Below the pieces are notes generated by a model, which was not told the origin of the DNA, did no database searches, and saw only the letters and a list, made by a program, of their open reading frames with translations. From NCBI RefSeq assembly GCF_051020975.1, contig NC_135042.1:11183888-11247887 (forward strand): a stretch of DNA of 64,000 bases, read 5' to 3'. The DNA is from Osmia lignaria lignaria (taxonomy: Eukaryota; Arthropoda; Insecta; Hymenoptera; Megachilidae). The translations under genes were made by a program, and so were the position numbers. Below, piece after piece: positions 39,512-50,265 of the stretch. Each line of letters begins with the position of its first letter. Position 1 is the first letter of the stretch.

Positions 39512-41474
39512 CTATTGTAGGAGATACTCGAGCCACGCTATTCCGTTTAAATCGTGGAGTGCTTTATTATTAGTGGCTAGATTCTCAATGAAAATTTCGT
39601 ATTCGTCTTTTTCTAAATTTTCGAAAACTGATACTTGAGTATCGATTCCTTGCCAGACCGCATCTCCGTTAAAATGATATTTCTTTTCTATAATGTACAA
39701 ACATAACGCTAAGCGTTGACTAGAAGTAAAATGGTATCCTTTTTCTAGAGTAAATTCTTCGTTAATTATATTCGTTGCCTCGCTAATTCTAGACCTACGT
39801 TAAGAGAAAACATTTATTAGAAATCATGTTTTAAAATAATGTAAATTTGTAACGTAAACATGCTCTTACTCCGGATAAAGCACAATATGGATATTTTTGC
39901 ATATATCTTCTAGCGAATAATGCGTTTTCAAATATTCTATTGTTTTTACTATGACCAATAATGACACATTTTTCCAATGTTTGTGCTTTGCAACGCGATT
40001 TATTAACGATGCTTTATCTTTTCCTAATTCTTTACACAATATATACAACAAGAACTTCCTATTAGCCATATGACATAGATCACCTCGTACGTATCTAGAA
40101 AAAACATGTTCACGTGAAACAATGAATCTTAACTGTACGTTATACATAGGACTAAAATTATTACCTCATGAAAAATTGTCCATGAGACAAGAATGTATGA
40201 ACGTTTGCTGTACTCATACGATTACAAAGTTTAAGATATTCTATTCTAGTTATAGCCTTATTGTAAAAATAAATCAAGTTCAACATACGCGGATGCTTTG
40301 ACCATATACTTAATTCATAATTATTTAGTATATTTATATACCTGTCCAAAAATACTCCCTTCTCCAATCTTAAAGTACATATGTAAGAAATGATCGATTG
40401 AACTGGTATATCCAATTTTTTACAAAAAATTAATAATTCTTTCACCTTGGCTGTAGGATAACACAAGATACGAGGATGTTCCCTAGCTATTTCAATTATG
40501 CTTTTGTTATTTACAATATTCGTATCTTTAAATTCAGTTAAAAACTGTTCAATATTATTTTTATCCTGGCTGAGCAAATAGGGATACGTACTTAACTACA
40601 ACACATTATCTCATATTATTTCATATTCTGCTTCCTATAGGATACTTTCTTTTCTAAAAGTAATAAATAATTATACTTACAAACTTGTGATCAAAATGAT
40701 ATTTAGTCTGAAATATGTTTAATAATTCTCCAAGTTCTTGAAAGCTTTGATACTTCTGCCTTTTATTTTCATAAAATGCTTTATTATATAATTGAAGATA
40801 AAATGTTTTATAATATGCCATACATAATGCATAAAAGTTACTTGTTTTCATACTGTGGTCAAATTTATTTAAGCTGCTTTCATCAATTGTTAAACCTATA
40901 TTATTAATTATATTTTGCATAATATTTTCTTTGGGTGAAATACTGTGAATTTTTTTAAATTGTTTCACTGATCTGCGCATTGATGATGGAAACCTGAAAT
41001 GCAAAATACAATATAAAGTAGTATATAATGTTAATGTTCTTTCTATATAATGTTAAAAGACATACCTGTGAATGTGATGTAAACCAAGATCTTTTACCCC
41101 CATCTCTTTAAGCAATAAAATCCTACTTTTTACAATTGTAGGATGAAGTACTAAACAACTTCCTAAATATTGAATCTCAGTTAAATTCACATCTAATTCC
41201 TATTAAACATAAAAAACAATCTTATCAGTAATTAACAGATTACATGACCTTTAATAATACTTACTTTTATTGTCATGCAGTTTTGAATAAGTTTTTCTTT
41301 TGGTATCTTAGAAATATTATTTTTATTAGATTGATTTATCCTTTTTATAGCATCACGGTCAATATTTAAATGTGTAATTAACACATTGTCATCATTTGCT
41401 TGAGTTGATAAGAATGAAAACTGATTTCCAAGACACGTTTGAATAAATTTCCTTGGAGATAACAATTTAAACAT
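39512..41474 (-). CDS. mTERF-family mitochondrial protein
   Basis: Six coding exons, read leftwards: 41265-41474, 41066-41199, 40681-40993, 40165-40595, 39870-40094 and 39512-39794, total 531 residues with all phases matching. mTERF proteins bind mitochondrial nucleic acid through stacked helical repeats and affect mtDNA transcription, replication or translation. The N-terminus (MFKLLSPRKFIQTCLGNQFS) is basic, hydroxylated and free of acids, like a mitochondrial presequence. Repeats show the family pattern of short helices with proline and leucine at set places (LSTYPYLLSQD, EIAREHPRILCYP, LVLHPTIV). Among insect paralogues it resembles the mTTF/mTERF5 group, but I cannot decide which by eye. 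AT-rich, with short introns. Confidence 0.75.
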
Positions 41475-42417
41475 CTTTTCTCATGTTCAATTGATTAAAA
41501 TAACCAAAAAAATACTGAATTTAAGGTTATAATTTATAACCTACAAAAGCTTGGTATACCTTATTAATAATCTACTTAAATTATTTCACGTAATTGTATA
41601 AAAGACAATAAAATATTTTTCTTATATACATTTTTAATTGCAATTACCATGCTATATATATAAATACATTCATTGTAACGACAATTACTAGCAGCGACAC
41701 CGTTGTCAACTGTTGTCAACTGTTCGACCTACAACGAGGTGAGGGTGAGACACCTGGAGACACCCTCAGTTCACCTCACAGTGTTATAGCGACCGCCGAG
41801 GGGTGCAGATGTATCTAATACATGTACCCTTATTTTAATTTTCTGCGTTCATTTAATTTGCTGTACTTATCTTTCTAACATTGAGGGCCTCATATATCCC
41901 TGCATCCCTTACAATAAGATTGGATCTTGGACCATAAAGAAGAATAAAATAATAATTGAAAAGGGTAAAATGATAAATAACTGGAAAAAATGAAATGAAA
42001 GGGACGATCGTAAATGTGGGTAAAACCTTCTCTTATTTTTCAATAGATGTATGCTGTTAAAAACAAAAGCAATTTCTATCATGAACTTTTCTCCTACCTG
42101 CCAAACTGGATGACATTTAGGTTTACCAATAGTAAAAATTTTTTGTGATTAATGAATTATAAAATTATTTAGTATCTGATATGTAACGACTTTAATTAAA
42201 TGTACCATAATGGATTATTAATTCGGATACCATGAAAACTTGACAAATTATTTGTAAAATACCAACGAAAATAAGGTTCATCAACAAAAGGAAATTAATT
42301 GTTTAACAGGTTATAACGTATTAATAAATACAGAAAGCTGAAATAAACAAGTCTGTTTTATTGATTTCAATATTATATTGATGAAGGATATTTTGATGTT
42401 ATTTTAATAAAGGAAAG
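41475..42417. other. Divergent intergenic region
   Basis: Lies between the start of the mTERF gene and the start of the plus-strand gene at 42418, so it probably holds both promoters. A short GC-rich patch (41690-41800) has two direct copies of the palindrome GTTGTCAAC (41702-41721) and two copies of GGAGACACC-like sequence. No gene. Confidence 0.5.
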
Positions 42418-44117
42418 ATGAGTCGAAATCCATGCGCAGTCGGTCTTACAAAGACCGAGCTGCTTCGTCAAGCAAAAACTGCCGCGGCATTGAAAGACTA
42501 TGATAAAAAACGTGAAGAAACAGCACGCCATCAAGCAGATCCATTCAGTAGAAGACGTAGAGTAGTAAGGCCTGAACCAAAAAAGGTGGATTTCAGAAAA
42601 CCAGGAATGACTAAAGCAATGATGGCAAGAGTAAAACAAGCAGAGAAATTTAAACAAGAATATGAGCGCAAACAAGAAACGATAGCTGCTGCTCGAAAAC
42701 CTAAGCGAACGCCCGCACCGATAGGAGGTGATGCCAGGTCGCGACGACAGTTAAATTTGATTGAAATCAATGATTTAATTCTTGTTTAATAAATACTTCT
42801 AATTTTTATTATGTTTTTAAAAAATAAATTGACTAATTCAATAGTCTCTCCAGTATGAAATTTCTATTACCATACAGAAATGATTTTTAATTAGGATGGG
42901 TAGAGAAAGAGTAACAGATAGAGAAAGAAGACGTAGCCCGTGTGGATCTAGACCTACAACTCCTAGAGCTACATCCCCAGCTAGAAGAGAATTTGAACCT
43001 GGACCTGGACCTAGCCGCTTACCCACTTTTAAAAGACAGCCTCCTTTTTTAAGACCTGGAAGTAGTGAACCAACTGTAACTAGAAAAACTAATGAATTAG
43101 CTAGAATGATGAATGCTGATATAGTTCAGGCTGATCCAATTGGTGAAGGACCAATCAATAACATTGTGATACCTCCTGGAATTGTAAGTGATAATCGTAC
43201 CACCATTATCAGCATACAACAACCAAGCGCAGATATTGAAGCAAACTCACAATTAGCGAATCGCTCGATTCAAGTGATAAGGTGATTTTATGAAGCTCTT
43301 CTTTGTTTCCAATGATAACGCAAAGCTTTTCAATTTTAATAGCGATACTCTTGACGAACAAGATGCTGTAGAAACTTCGGCGGTACAAGGTAGATTAACG
43401 GAATTGCAGCAAGCTAGGAGAGATTTTGTTATGGCTGTGGCAAATGTTGGTGCTAATGCTGTTAATATCGAAGAAGAAAGTCCTCCTCCTTCCCTCCTTT
43501 CACCTGGTATCTCTGAAACTCCCCAGAGACACTTACTGAAGTGAACATTTAAATATTTTTAAATTGTAATTAGATAAAATTTGGATATTTGTTACATCGA
43601 GTACTATCGGTATAGGGTACCTGATTTAGAGGATGAATTTCTTCAGCCTGAATATACTAGAGAACATCCAGATGTTGTAGCTGCGCGTGAATTCATGGAA
43701 CAAAGAGATGCAGCTAGAAGAATAGAGGATGAATTTGAGAGAATAGCAGCTCAAGAACAAATGGCTGATGATTTACAATTAGATGTTCCTTTCGAGGAAG
43801 AACTTTACCAAGAAAGAGATATATCTTGGGAAGAGGATGAAAGTGGAATGGCTATTCCTCGTCCATCTAGAGTGAAAGCTTATATACCTTCTGTCCCTAC
43901 ACAAGCAAGACCATATCAGTACGAGCCATTTAATCCAGAAAATTTAGAAAGATTCTTTGATCTTCAACGTCACCCACCGTGTCCTCAATATGGACCACCA
44001 GTTGGTAGAGAGCAATTAAATCCAGATTTATGGGAATTGGAAGATCCATGGTATAGACCCCCTCCAGAGCCTGAAGGACCAGATCTAATGGAATTTGATC
44101 TAATGGATTTTGATTAA
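42418..44117 (+). CDS. Unrecognised disordered protein, acidic C-terminus
   Basis: Four exons: 42418-42737, 42895-43281, 43343-43540 and 43616-44117, giving 468 residues. Every junction is phase 2 and every intron is short (61-157 bp), which supports a real gene. Residues 1-105 are Lys/Arg-rich and coiled-coil-like. Residues about 107-180 are Arg/Pro/Ser-rich (PARREFEPGPGPSRLPTFKR). A helical stretch with TELQQARRDF follows. The last 170 residues are Glu/Asp-rich with many Pro, Tyr and Trp, ending GPDLMEFDLMDFD. The last junction uses AA|GTGAAC; without splicing there, the frame stops after HLLK, giving a 301-residue form. No signal peptide, membrane segment or known domain. Basic head and acidic tail suggest a scaffold or nucleic-acid-associated protein, but the function is unknown. 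Confidence 0.75.
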
Positions 44118-44321
44118 TTAAAAATTCATCTTCCCTGTCTTATGTCATTGTAATTTACCATGCACCTTAAAGAAAAGAATAATTTATTGTAACTTCATGT
44201 AATGTATAACTGCTACACACATGTAAATAATAATAGTATTAATAGTGATCAGATGATGCTTTAAAATTAACAAAATTAACATAAAAGTACTGTCAATAAA
44301 TAATTGTGCAAAATATCCCTG
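44118..44321. other. 3' UTR and spacer
   Basis: AT-rich; polyadenylation-like AATAAA at about 44297. No gene. Confidence 0.5.
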
Positions 44322-44391
44322 CATTCTTTTCATCCCTACATTCTTTCCATCCTTACATTCTTTTCATCCCTACATTCTCTTCGGTCCTACA
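44322..44391. repeat. 17-bp tandem repeat
   Basis: About four copies of CATTCTTTTCATCCCTA with a few substitutions; the last copy is diverged. Confidence 0.85.
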
Positions 44392-44518
44392 TCATAAATG
44401 TTATTCCCCTTCGATGAGCTGATTTAATAAGCAAAAAAATAAATGAAGTAAATTAAATAAACTCTGGGAAAAAATTATACTGGTTGTGCCCTTTTTATAC
44501 GGGCCTGATATTATCCAT

Positions 44519-44829
44519 GGGGTGTTAGGGACCCCGCTGCGGCAATGATGCCCTTTACGTACCGACCTGAAATCATATTGGGGTATTAAGGACCCCGAAA
44601 CGCCAATGACTATCTTTGTAAACCAATAATTTAGCATCCGGGGTGCCAGGGACCCCAAAGCACCAGTGACTATCTCTGCGTACCTACATATCATATTGGG
44701 GTGTCAAGGACCCCGAAGCACCGATGACGCTCATTACTTACCGACACTGCGGCATTCGGGGTATCTGAGACCCCAAGGTACCGGTGATGCTGCATACCGA
44801 CATTATGCCACCGGGGTGTCAAGGACCCC
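44519..44829. repeat. Tandem hairpin repeat array, block 1
   Basis: Six units with a period of 55-61 bp. Each carries a 17-nt imperfect inverted repeat of the form GGGGTnnnnnGGACCCC (starts 44519, 44580, 44640, 44698, 44758, 44813), typically followed by GAAGCACC and (A/G)TGA. The units are diverged from each other, so this block is older than block 2. Confidence 0.9.
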
Positions 44830-44837
44830 GAAGCAAG

Positions 44838-45140
44838 TAGCGAAATATAAGAACTAAAAACGAACAAATCGTGAAACTCACTTGTTCGGAGTAGTGATGG
44901 ATTTGACCGGATCTAGCGAAATATAAGAACGAAAAACAAACAAATCGTGAAACTCACTTGTTCGGGGTAGTGATGGGTTTGACCGGATCTAGCGAAATAT
45001 AAGAACGAAAAACGAACAAATCGTGAAACTCACTTGTTCGGGGTAGTGATGGGTTTGACCGGATCTAGCGAAATATAAGAACGAAAAACGAACAAATCGT
45101 GAAACTCACTTGTTCGGGATAGTGATGGGTACGACCTGAT
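44838..45140. repeat. 76-bp tandem repeat
   Basis: Four copies starting TAGCGAAATATAAGAAC at 44838, 44914, 44990 and 45066. Copies differ by only a few bases, pointing to recent expansion or homogenisation. Each contains AACTCACTTGTTCGGGGTAG. It is unrelated in sequence to the hairpin units on either side. Confidence 0.92.
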
Positions 45141-45148
45141 TCGATCCT

Positions 45149-45341
45149 GGGGTGTCTGGGACCCCGATGCACTGTCGACTCTCCCTGTATACTGACATTA
45201 TGGCATCGGGGTGTCTAGGACCCCGAAGCACCGTCGGCTCTCCCTGTATACTGACGTTATTGCATCGGGGTGTCTGGGACCCCGAAGCACCATCGACTCT
45301 CCCTGTATACTGACATATGGCATCGGGGTGTCTGGGACCCC
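45149..45341. repeat. Tandem hairpin repeat array, block 2
   Basis: Four units, period 58-59 bp, with hairpins GGGGTGTCTGGGACCCC starting at 45149, 45208, 45267 and 45325. They are separated by CGAAGCACC...CGACTCTCCCTGTATACTGAC. Much more uniform than block 1. Confidence 0.92.
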
Positions 45342-45406
45342 GAAGCACCAGTAACACTATTTGCATACACCTACATGAAGCTAGCCGGAAGGAATAATAA
45401 ATTATG

Positions 45407-45500
45407 AGAAGTCGGTAAGTCGGTAAGTTATGACGGTAAGTTGTTGAGTAGTTTCCACCGCTCCTGTATAGATGGCGCCACGGTCGAATTAAAAAATTTT
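45407..45500 (+). repeat. Dispersed repeat copy A, near MED28 promoter
   Basis: Contains CGGTAAGTTGTTGAGTAG, then TTTCCACCG, then GTATAGATGGCGCCACGG, then TCGAATT. It is clearly related to the copy at 60001-60060. Lies about 0.6 kb before MED28. AGATGGCGC (45470-45478) matches the core of the insect CTCF motif. Confidence 0.75.
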
Positions 45501-46085
45501 AATTTATGGCAATCATTTTGAAATAATTATGATAATTTTTCAGTGAAATGCGAGAGATAGTTTGTCGTCGGTGAATAGCCTCTTTGTACCTGTAGTCAGT
45601 GAAGAATGTATGCATGCCATTTTGCAGGGAATTATCGAGCGCTAACTGTACTTATATTGGAACGCTTACGCCACCATGCGAAAACTACATTTTCTCGTGC
45701 CGAAGATTGCATATCTTATATATGTATAAGAACAGTGACTACAAATGTAGAAGACTGGATATGCCTTTGTTTTTGAGGCGGCATAATTTAGGGGGTCTCA
45801 GACTAATCTCTGTAGTCATTGATAAGAATTAAAAAAAGTATGGTTGAAATAGTTATATAGGTGTGTATTTTACGTTATGTGTAGCAACATGACTTAAGAA
45901 TTCTAATTGTGTCTAATATGTTTGTTGAGATTGTGTGTGACATTTTACTTATGTTATGTATGGTTTCCTTATTTGGAAAGCGTAGTTTGTAACAAACACT
46001 TATAATGGGCATATCTTAAAATTAAACTAATTGTAATTTATAATACATTATTTATCGTTTTTACATAGTACATACTATAAATATA
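45501..46085. other. MED28 upstream region
   Basis: Probable promoter and 5' leader of MED28. It includes an open frame of about 70 codons near 45.6-45.83 kb that I do not consider a gene. Confidence 0.4.
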
Positions 46086-48795
46086 ATGGCGACACCCACT
46101 AATGGAAATGGTAATCTTGTTGATGAATTTGAGGAAGCATTTCAGGTATGATATAAGCAATAACGATTATGTACATGATATTTTACTTGTTAAGAATTTA
46201 GTATTTTAACATAAAATATTTTTATGTAATGCTTTTAGCAATGTTTAAGTATACTAATAACAAAAGACGAGGGGTTAGGAAACAATGGGATTGGGGTAAC
46301 TGGTGGTTTGATTGTGGATAAAGAAGCTCGTAGTGAAGTTGAACAAGTTACGCTAAGATTTATAGATCTGGCAAGACAGATGGAAGCTTTCTTTCTGCAA
46401 AAACGATTTTTATTGTCAGCATTGAAACCAGAACTAGTAGTGAAAGAAGATATCAGTGATCTTAGAGTAGAATTAACACGTAAAGAAGATCTTATCAAAA
46501 GACATTACGATAAAATTACAGTATGGCAGAATTTATTAGCTGATTTGCAAGGTTGGGCAAAATCTCCTGCTCAAGGTCCAGCACCTAATGGTACGAATAA
46601 TAATTAAAAAATGATGTTAAATAAAAATATATTTATTAATTAAATGATATTTTAGGTTTACCAAATGGTACCCAGAGTGGACAAAATCAACAAACCACAA
46701 ATGGAGGGGGAAATCCAACAATGCAACAACAACAGCAAATATTGCAGCATCAACAGCAGCTCCAACAACAACAGCAGTTGCAACATCAAATGCAACACCA
46801 AATGCAACAGCAACAACTTCATCAGCAACAGGTATTTAAGTAATACCGTTACGAGCAAAGCTGAAACTGTATTCAGGCAGCTATTTAAGATAAAAAGAAC
46901 TTTTCAAAATGATGCATACATTTTATAAATGTGTAACAATGAAAATTTGCAGCGTACATTTGCAGAAAGTTTGTTTTATAACGGTGGTTAAAGTTAGATA
47001 TTAATGTTGGCTCAGCATTTTTAATATTTATCCCATTTCAGTTGTAAATCTAAATGTAAATTATTGAATTTCTATATACAAAATATCATTGCACTATACA
47101 ATTATACATATATCACAAGATTATTTATAATCATTGTAATGTTCTCATTTTTATGGAAATGATATATTTATTATTATTAGGTTTCCATATTATTTGTCAC
47201 ATCTAAAACTGAATGAATACCGTAATTGAATGGTTGTATGTGTCTGTGTGAGTGCATCGGAGCATGAATGTGCATAATGTACATATATAAATTGAATTGT
47301 TAAGTAATTTTTTGTGATTGAAATACCTATCAGAATTGTAGAAACTATTTTTGCTCCTATTCTTAAAATAATAGTTATTCGGAATATAAAATTATTTGGT
47401 CTTACTGCACAAAGAGCAACGTACATATATTAGTGTTGCGTGTAATCAGTGCCTTATATACTTCCTATTGATAAAAAGTGTAAACATACAAAAATGAAAA
47501 AAATTGAAATTCTTTTACTAGTAATTGCGATATAGGGTTCTATAACCGTAAATGCATGAACTTCATTTATAAAAAGTAAAAAAGTATTAAAAAGATATAC
47601 TTGCATAAACATGTAAAATGGTGCCAAAATGACTAATATTAAAGTATGTACAAATATTTAGCCAAAAACTGATATAATAAATCCGATAACGGCAATAATA
47701 AAAGAAAGATAGCATACATTTATGTTTGCTTAAGATTAATGGTAAACCTAATGATCCCTACAACCTATAAATAATAATTAGAATCGGATAGTAATATTTC
47801 ATAATTAAAATATATACCTGCAAATGTATACACATCTTAATTTTTCTTTCATTTTTTTTTCCACAATAGATTTCTTTATGTCACATATCATAAATTGTCA
47901 GAGTTGAAAACATTTCTCAATATTTATAAGCCTTCTTGTTTACAACACGATAAATATCTTTTGCATGTAAACATATATGCATGCATTTTGCATCAATGTA
48001 AAAATGATTAAGAAAGAGAACCCTTATATTCAAAAGATCATATAGAAATCATATTCATGATAAACTATAGAAATAACATGTCAAATTTATTTTAATTGCC
48101 ACTGCCTCCTCCATACCATATAAATTGACATGTATTCTTTTTACATAAATTGAAACATTGCAGCCATTCGTAGAAACGAATAACTGCAACAAAAAATGTG
48201 CCGTTTCAACTACATTGTTTTTATTCATATTACTGCACTTGCACTTACATGCAAGTGGATATTTACAGAATAAATTTCTATTCATGGTAAAAAAAAAAAA
48301 AACATTGTGCTTTCTTTCATTTCCCTTGCCTATCTAATTACTGTCCCTAATATCCTACATGCTTGTAATAATGAAAATTCTATTTTTGATTTTATACATT
48401 TATATGTATCTGAATATGTTGCATGTATGTACAGTATGTATAAAGTTTTCACAACTCAATCATTTTTTTCTAAATGTTTCATTTTCATTCAGCATCATTT
48501 TTTATAATCAAATAGAATACAGAATATTATATTATATTATATTGAAGAAAATCATTATGACTGAATATTTGGCATAACGTTGCAGGTGCAGCAAGGATCG
48601 GGTGCTCCTCCTACATCAGGTCTTCAAGGAGTTGGAGTATCTGTTGGACAGCAAGGAATGTTCATGGCACAAGGTGTAACTGGCGCAAGAGCTGGATTCC
48701 CCGTTGGAGGTGTTGGAAGCAGTGCTCTTCAGGGTCCGCTTGCTTTTTTGGAAAAGACCACGAGCAATATAGGAATGCCTGAAAGGCGGAGTTGA
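46086..48795 (+). CDS. MED28: Mediator complex subunit 28
   Basis: Four coding exons: 46086-46145, 46239-46590, 46656-46831 and 48586-48795, total 265 residues. MED28 is a nuclear head-region subunit of Mediator, which links activators to RNA polymerase II. The conserved core covers residues about 10-130: LVDEFEEAFQ, TLRFIDLARQMEAFFLQKRF, LLSALKPELVVKEDISDLR and KITVWQNLLADLQGW. A Gln-rich insert (exon 3) follows, then the family-typical C-terminal motif GPLAFLEKTTSNIGMPERRS, where the metazoan protein usually ends. The UGA stop (48793-48795) is followed by C, and the same frame stays open for another 66 codons. Retention of intron 2 or 3 would give short alternative ends. Confidence 0.95.
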
Positions 48796-48993
48796 CGCGG
48801 AAGGGGGAGGGGCCGAGGTCGGGGTCGAGGAAAAGGCCGAGGAAGAGGACGAGGCGGAGGAGGAAGTTTACCTCCGCCACCACCACTTCTCGATACTTCG
48901 GACCCGTCGTCGTATGCTGCTGCTGCCGCAGTTGCAGCTGCTGCGGCAGCGCCCCTTCCCTCTCCACAGCAGCAGCCTCCACCGTCTTGTACA
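48796..48993 (+). other. MED28: In-frame extension beyond the MED28 stop codon
   Basis: 66 sense codons in the MED28 frame up to a second TGA (48994-48996). The segment is very GC-rich compared with its surroundings and codes for an RGRGRGRG-type tract of about 20 residues, then GGGGS, a Pro run, DTSDPSSY, an Ala run and PQQQPPPSCT. It reads as coding sequence, not UTR. Options are programmed readthrough of UGA-C, a nonsense variant or sequence error at 48793-48795, or old coding sequence now lost. Confidence 0.6.
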
Positions 48994-48996
48994 TGA

Positions 48997-50265
48997 ATAT
49001 TATATTTACTAAAATTCGTTTCTTATTCTACGACATCATTCTTATGTCGAAAACATAGCTAACAGATATCCAAATATTTCATTCATTTAACGTTAAAATG
49101 ATTTTATTGTATAGGCTTATAAAGACTGGTGCAAAACATACGTTACGTATTTGAAAAATCAAGAATTATTGATTGAAAGTTAATAATTAAAGAACGCCAA
49201 GTTTTATTTAATTATTTTAGTATAAATAATGAACATATAGCACTAATTTTTTGTTCGCAATTTATGAACTGTAATTTATTGCAAGAATTCAGAAAATTGT
49301 GTAAACTCCTGTAAAATGGAATAATCGGTACGTTCTTTTTAACTATTCAAGAAGGTGGCAGCGAAAACTGTACATAACTGTGTGGTAAAACTACTAACAT
49401 AAACTTCACATGTACATAGAATTAGAGGCACCGTTTTTTCATACAATAAATCATGTTGTATTTTATTATATTAAGTTCGAATAGTTGTTAGCACTTTTAC
49501 AAGTAACGTGTAACATTTTACACAGTGTCGATCGAAGCTGTATTTCAGACACAACACAAATAAAGTATAAATTGCCCAATTAATAATGGTACACCTCCCA
49601 TTCTATTATATTAAATTATTTCTTTAAATAAAAGTTTAAAACATTATATTTTGTTTTGTATGATGTTATGCGTTGAAATTATTTTCAATTGTTGTTGCAT
49701 GCCTCTTTGTTACAATCTATGGCTATCAATGGTTTTGATCAAATTTATCATTATAATATGAACAATAAAGCGAACTGTACAAGTAAAAATTTATTACATT
49801 TATACTAAGTATTGCTGTATTATGAAGTAACTGAATTCTATACACAAATATAATGTTTATAAATTGTATGTTTCATTCCGACCAATTTAATTCGTTGTAT
49901 ATTTTAACTTTTTCTCTCTCGAATCTGCGTCGGAATGTAACAGAAAAAAGATGGGCGGTGTGTAAAATAAAATGTGTATTGTATGTATGTATACAGGGTG
50001 ATCCTCTCGTAGCCGGACACAAAGGAACACTGGCAACAATGAACCCCTTCACCGCATCATAAAGAGGTCCGAGACTACTGTGTTTCTTCATGGTGCGGTC
50101 AACGGGTTCATTGTCGCTAGTTCCTTTATGTCCGGCTGCGAGAGGATCACCCTGTATATATAACAATGTTATATATACATATAAATGCGTGTATTATACA
50201 TATGCATACATATATATATAAAAATAGATAAACTTGCACCATACAACTTAAAATAGTTGTCAATT
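48997..50265. other. Convergent 3' region between MED28 and aminopeptidase
   Basis: AT-rich 3' UTR sequence of both genes with several AATAAA signals; contains the MITE below. No gene. Confidence 0.5.
49992..50156. mobile_element. Mariner-like MITE with TA target duplication
   Basis: A 165-bp near-palindrome. The ends TACAGGGTGATCCTCTCG and CGAGAGGATCACCCTGTA are perfect inverted repeats, and similarity extends about 65 bp inward. TA on both sides fits the Tc1/mariner target duplication. It has no coding capacity. It lies in the 3' spacer between MED28 and the aminopeptidase gene. Confidence 0.88.

Noticed and set aside
44519..45341. Regularly spaced repeats resembling a CRISPR array
   Set aside because: Spacers are similar to each other rather than unique, the repeats are only 17 nt, and the surroundings are plainly insect nuclear DNA. 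They are tandem satellite units.
49873..50166. 97-codon minus-strand frame
   Set aside because: Runs through the palindromic MITE; no protein similarity expected.
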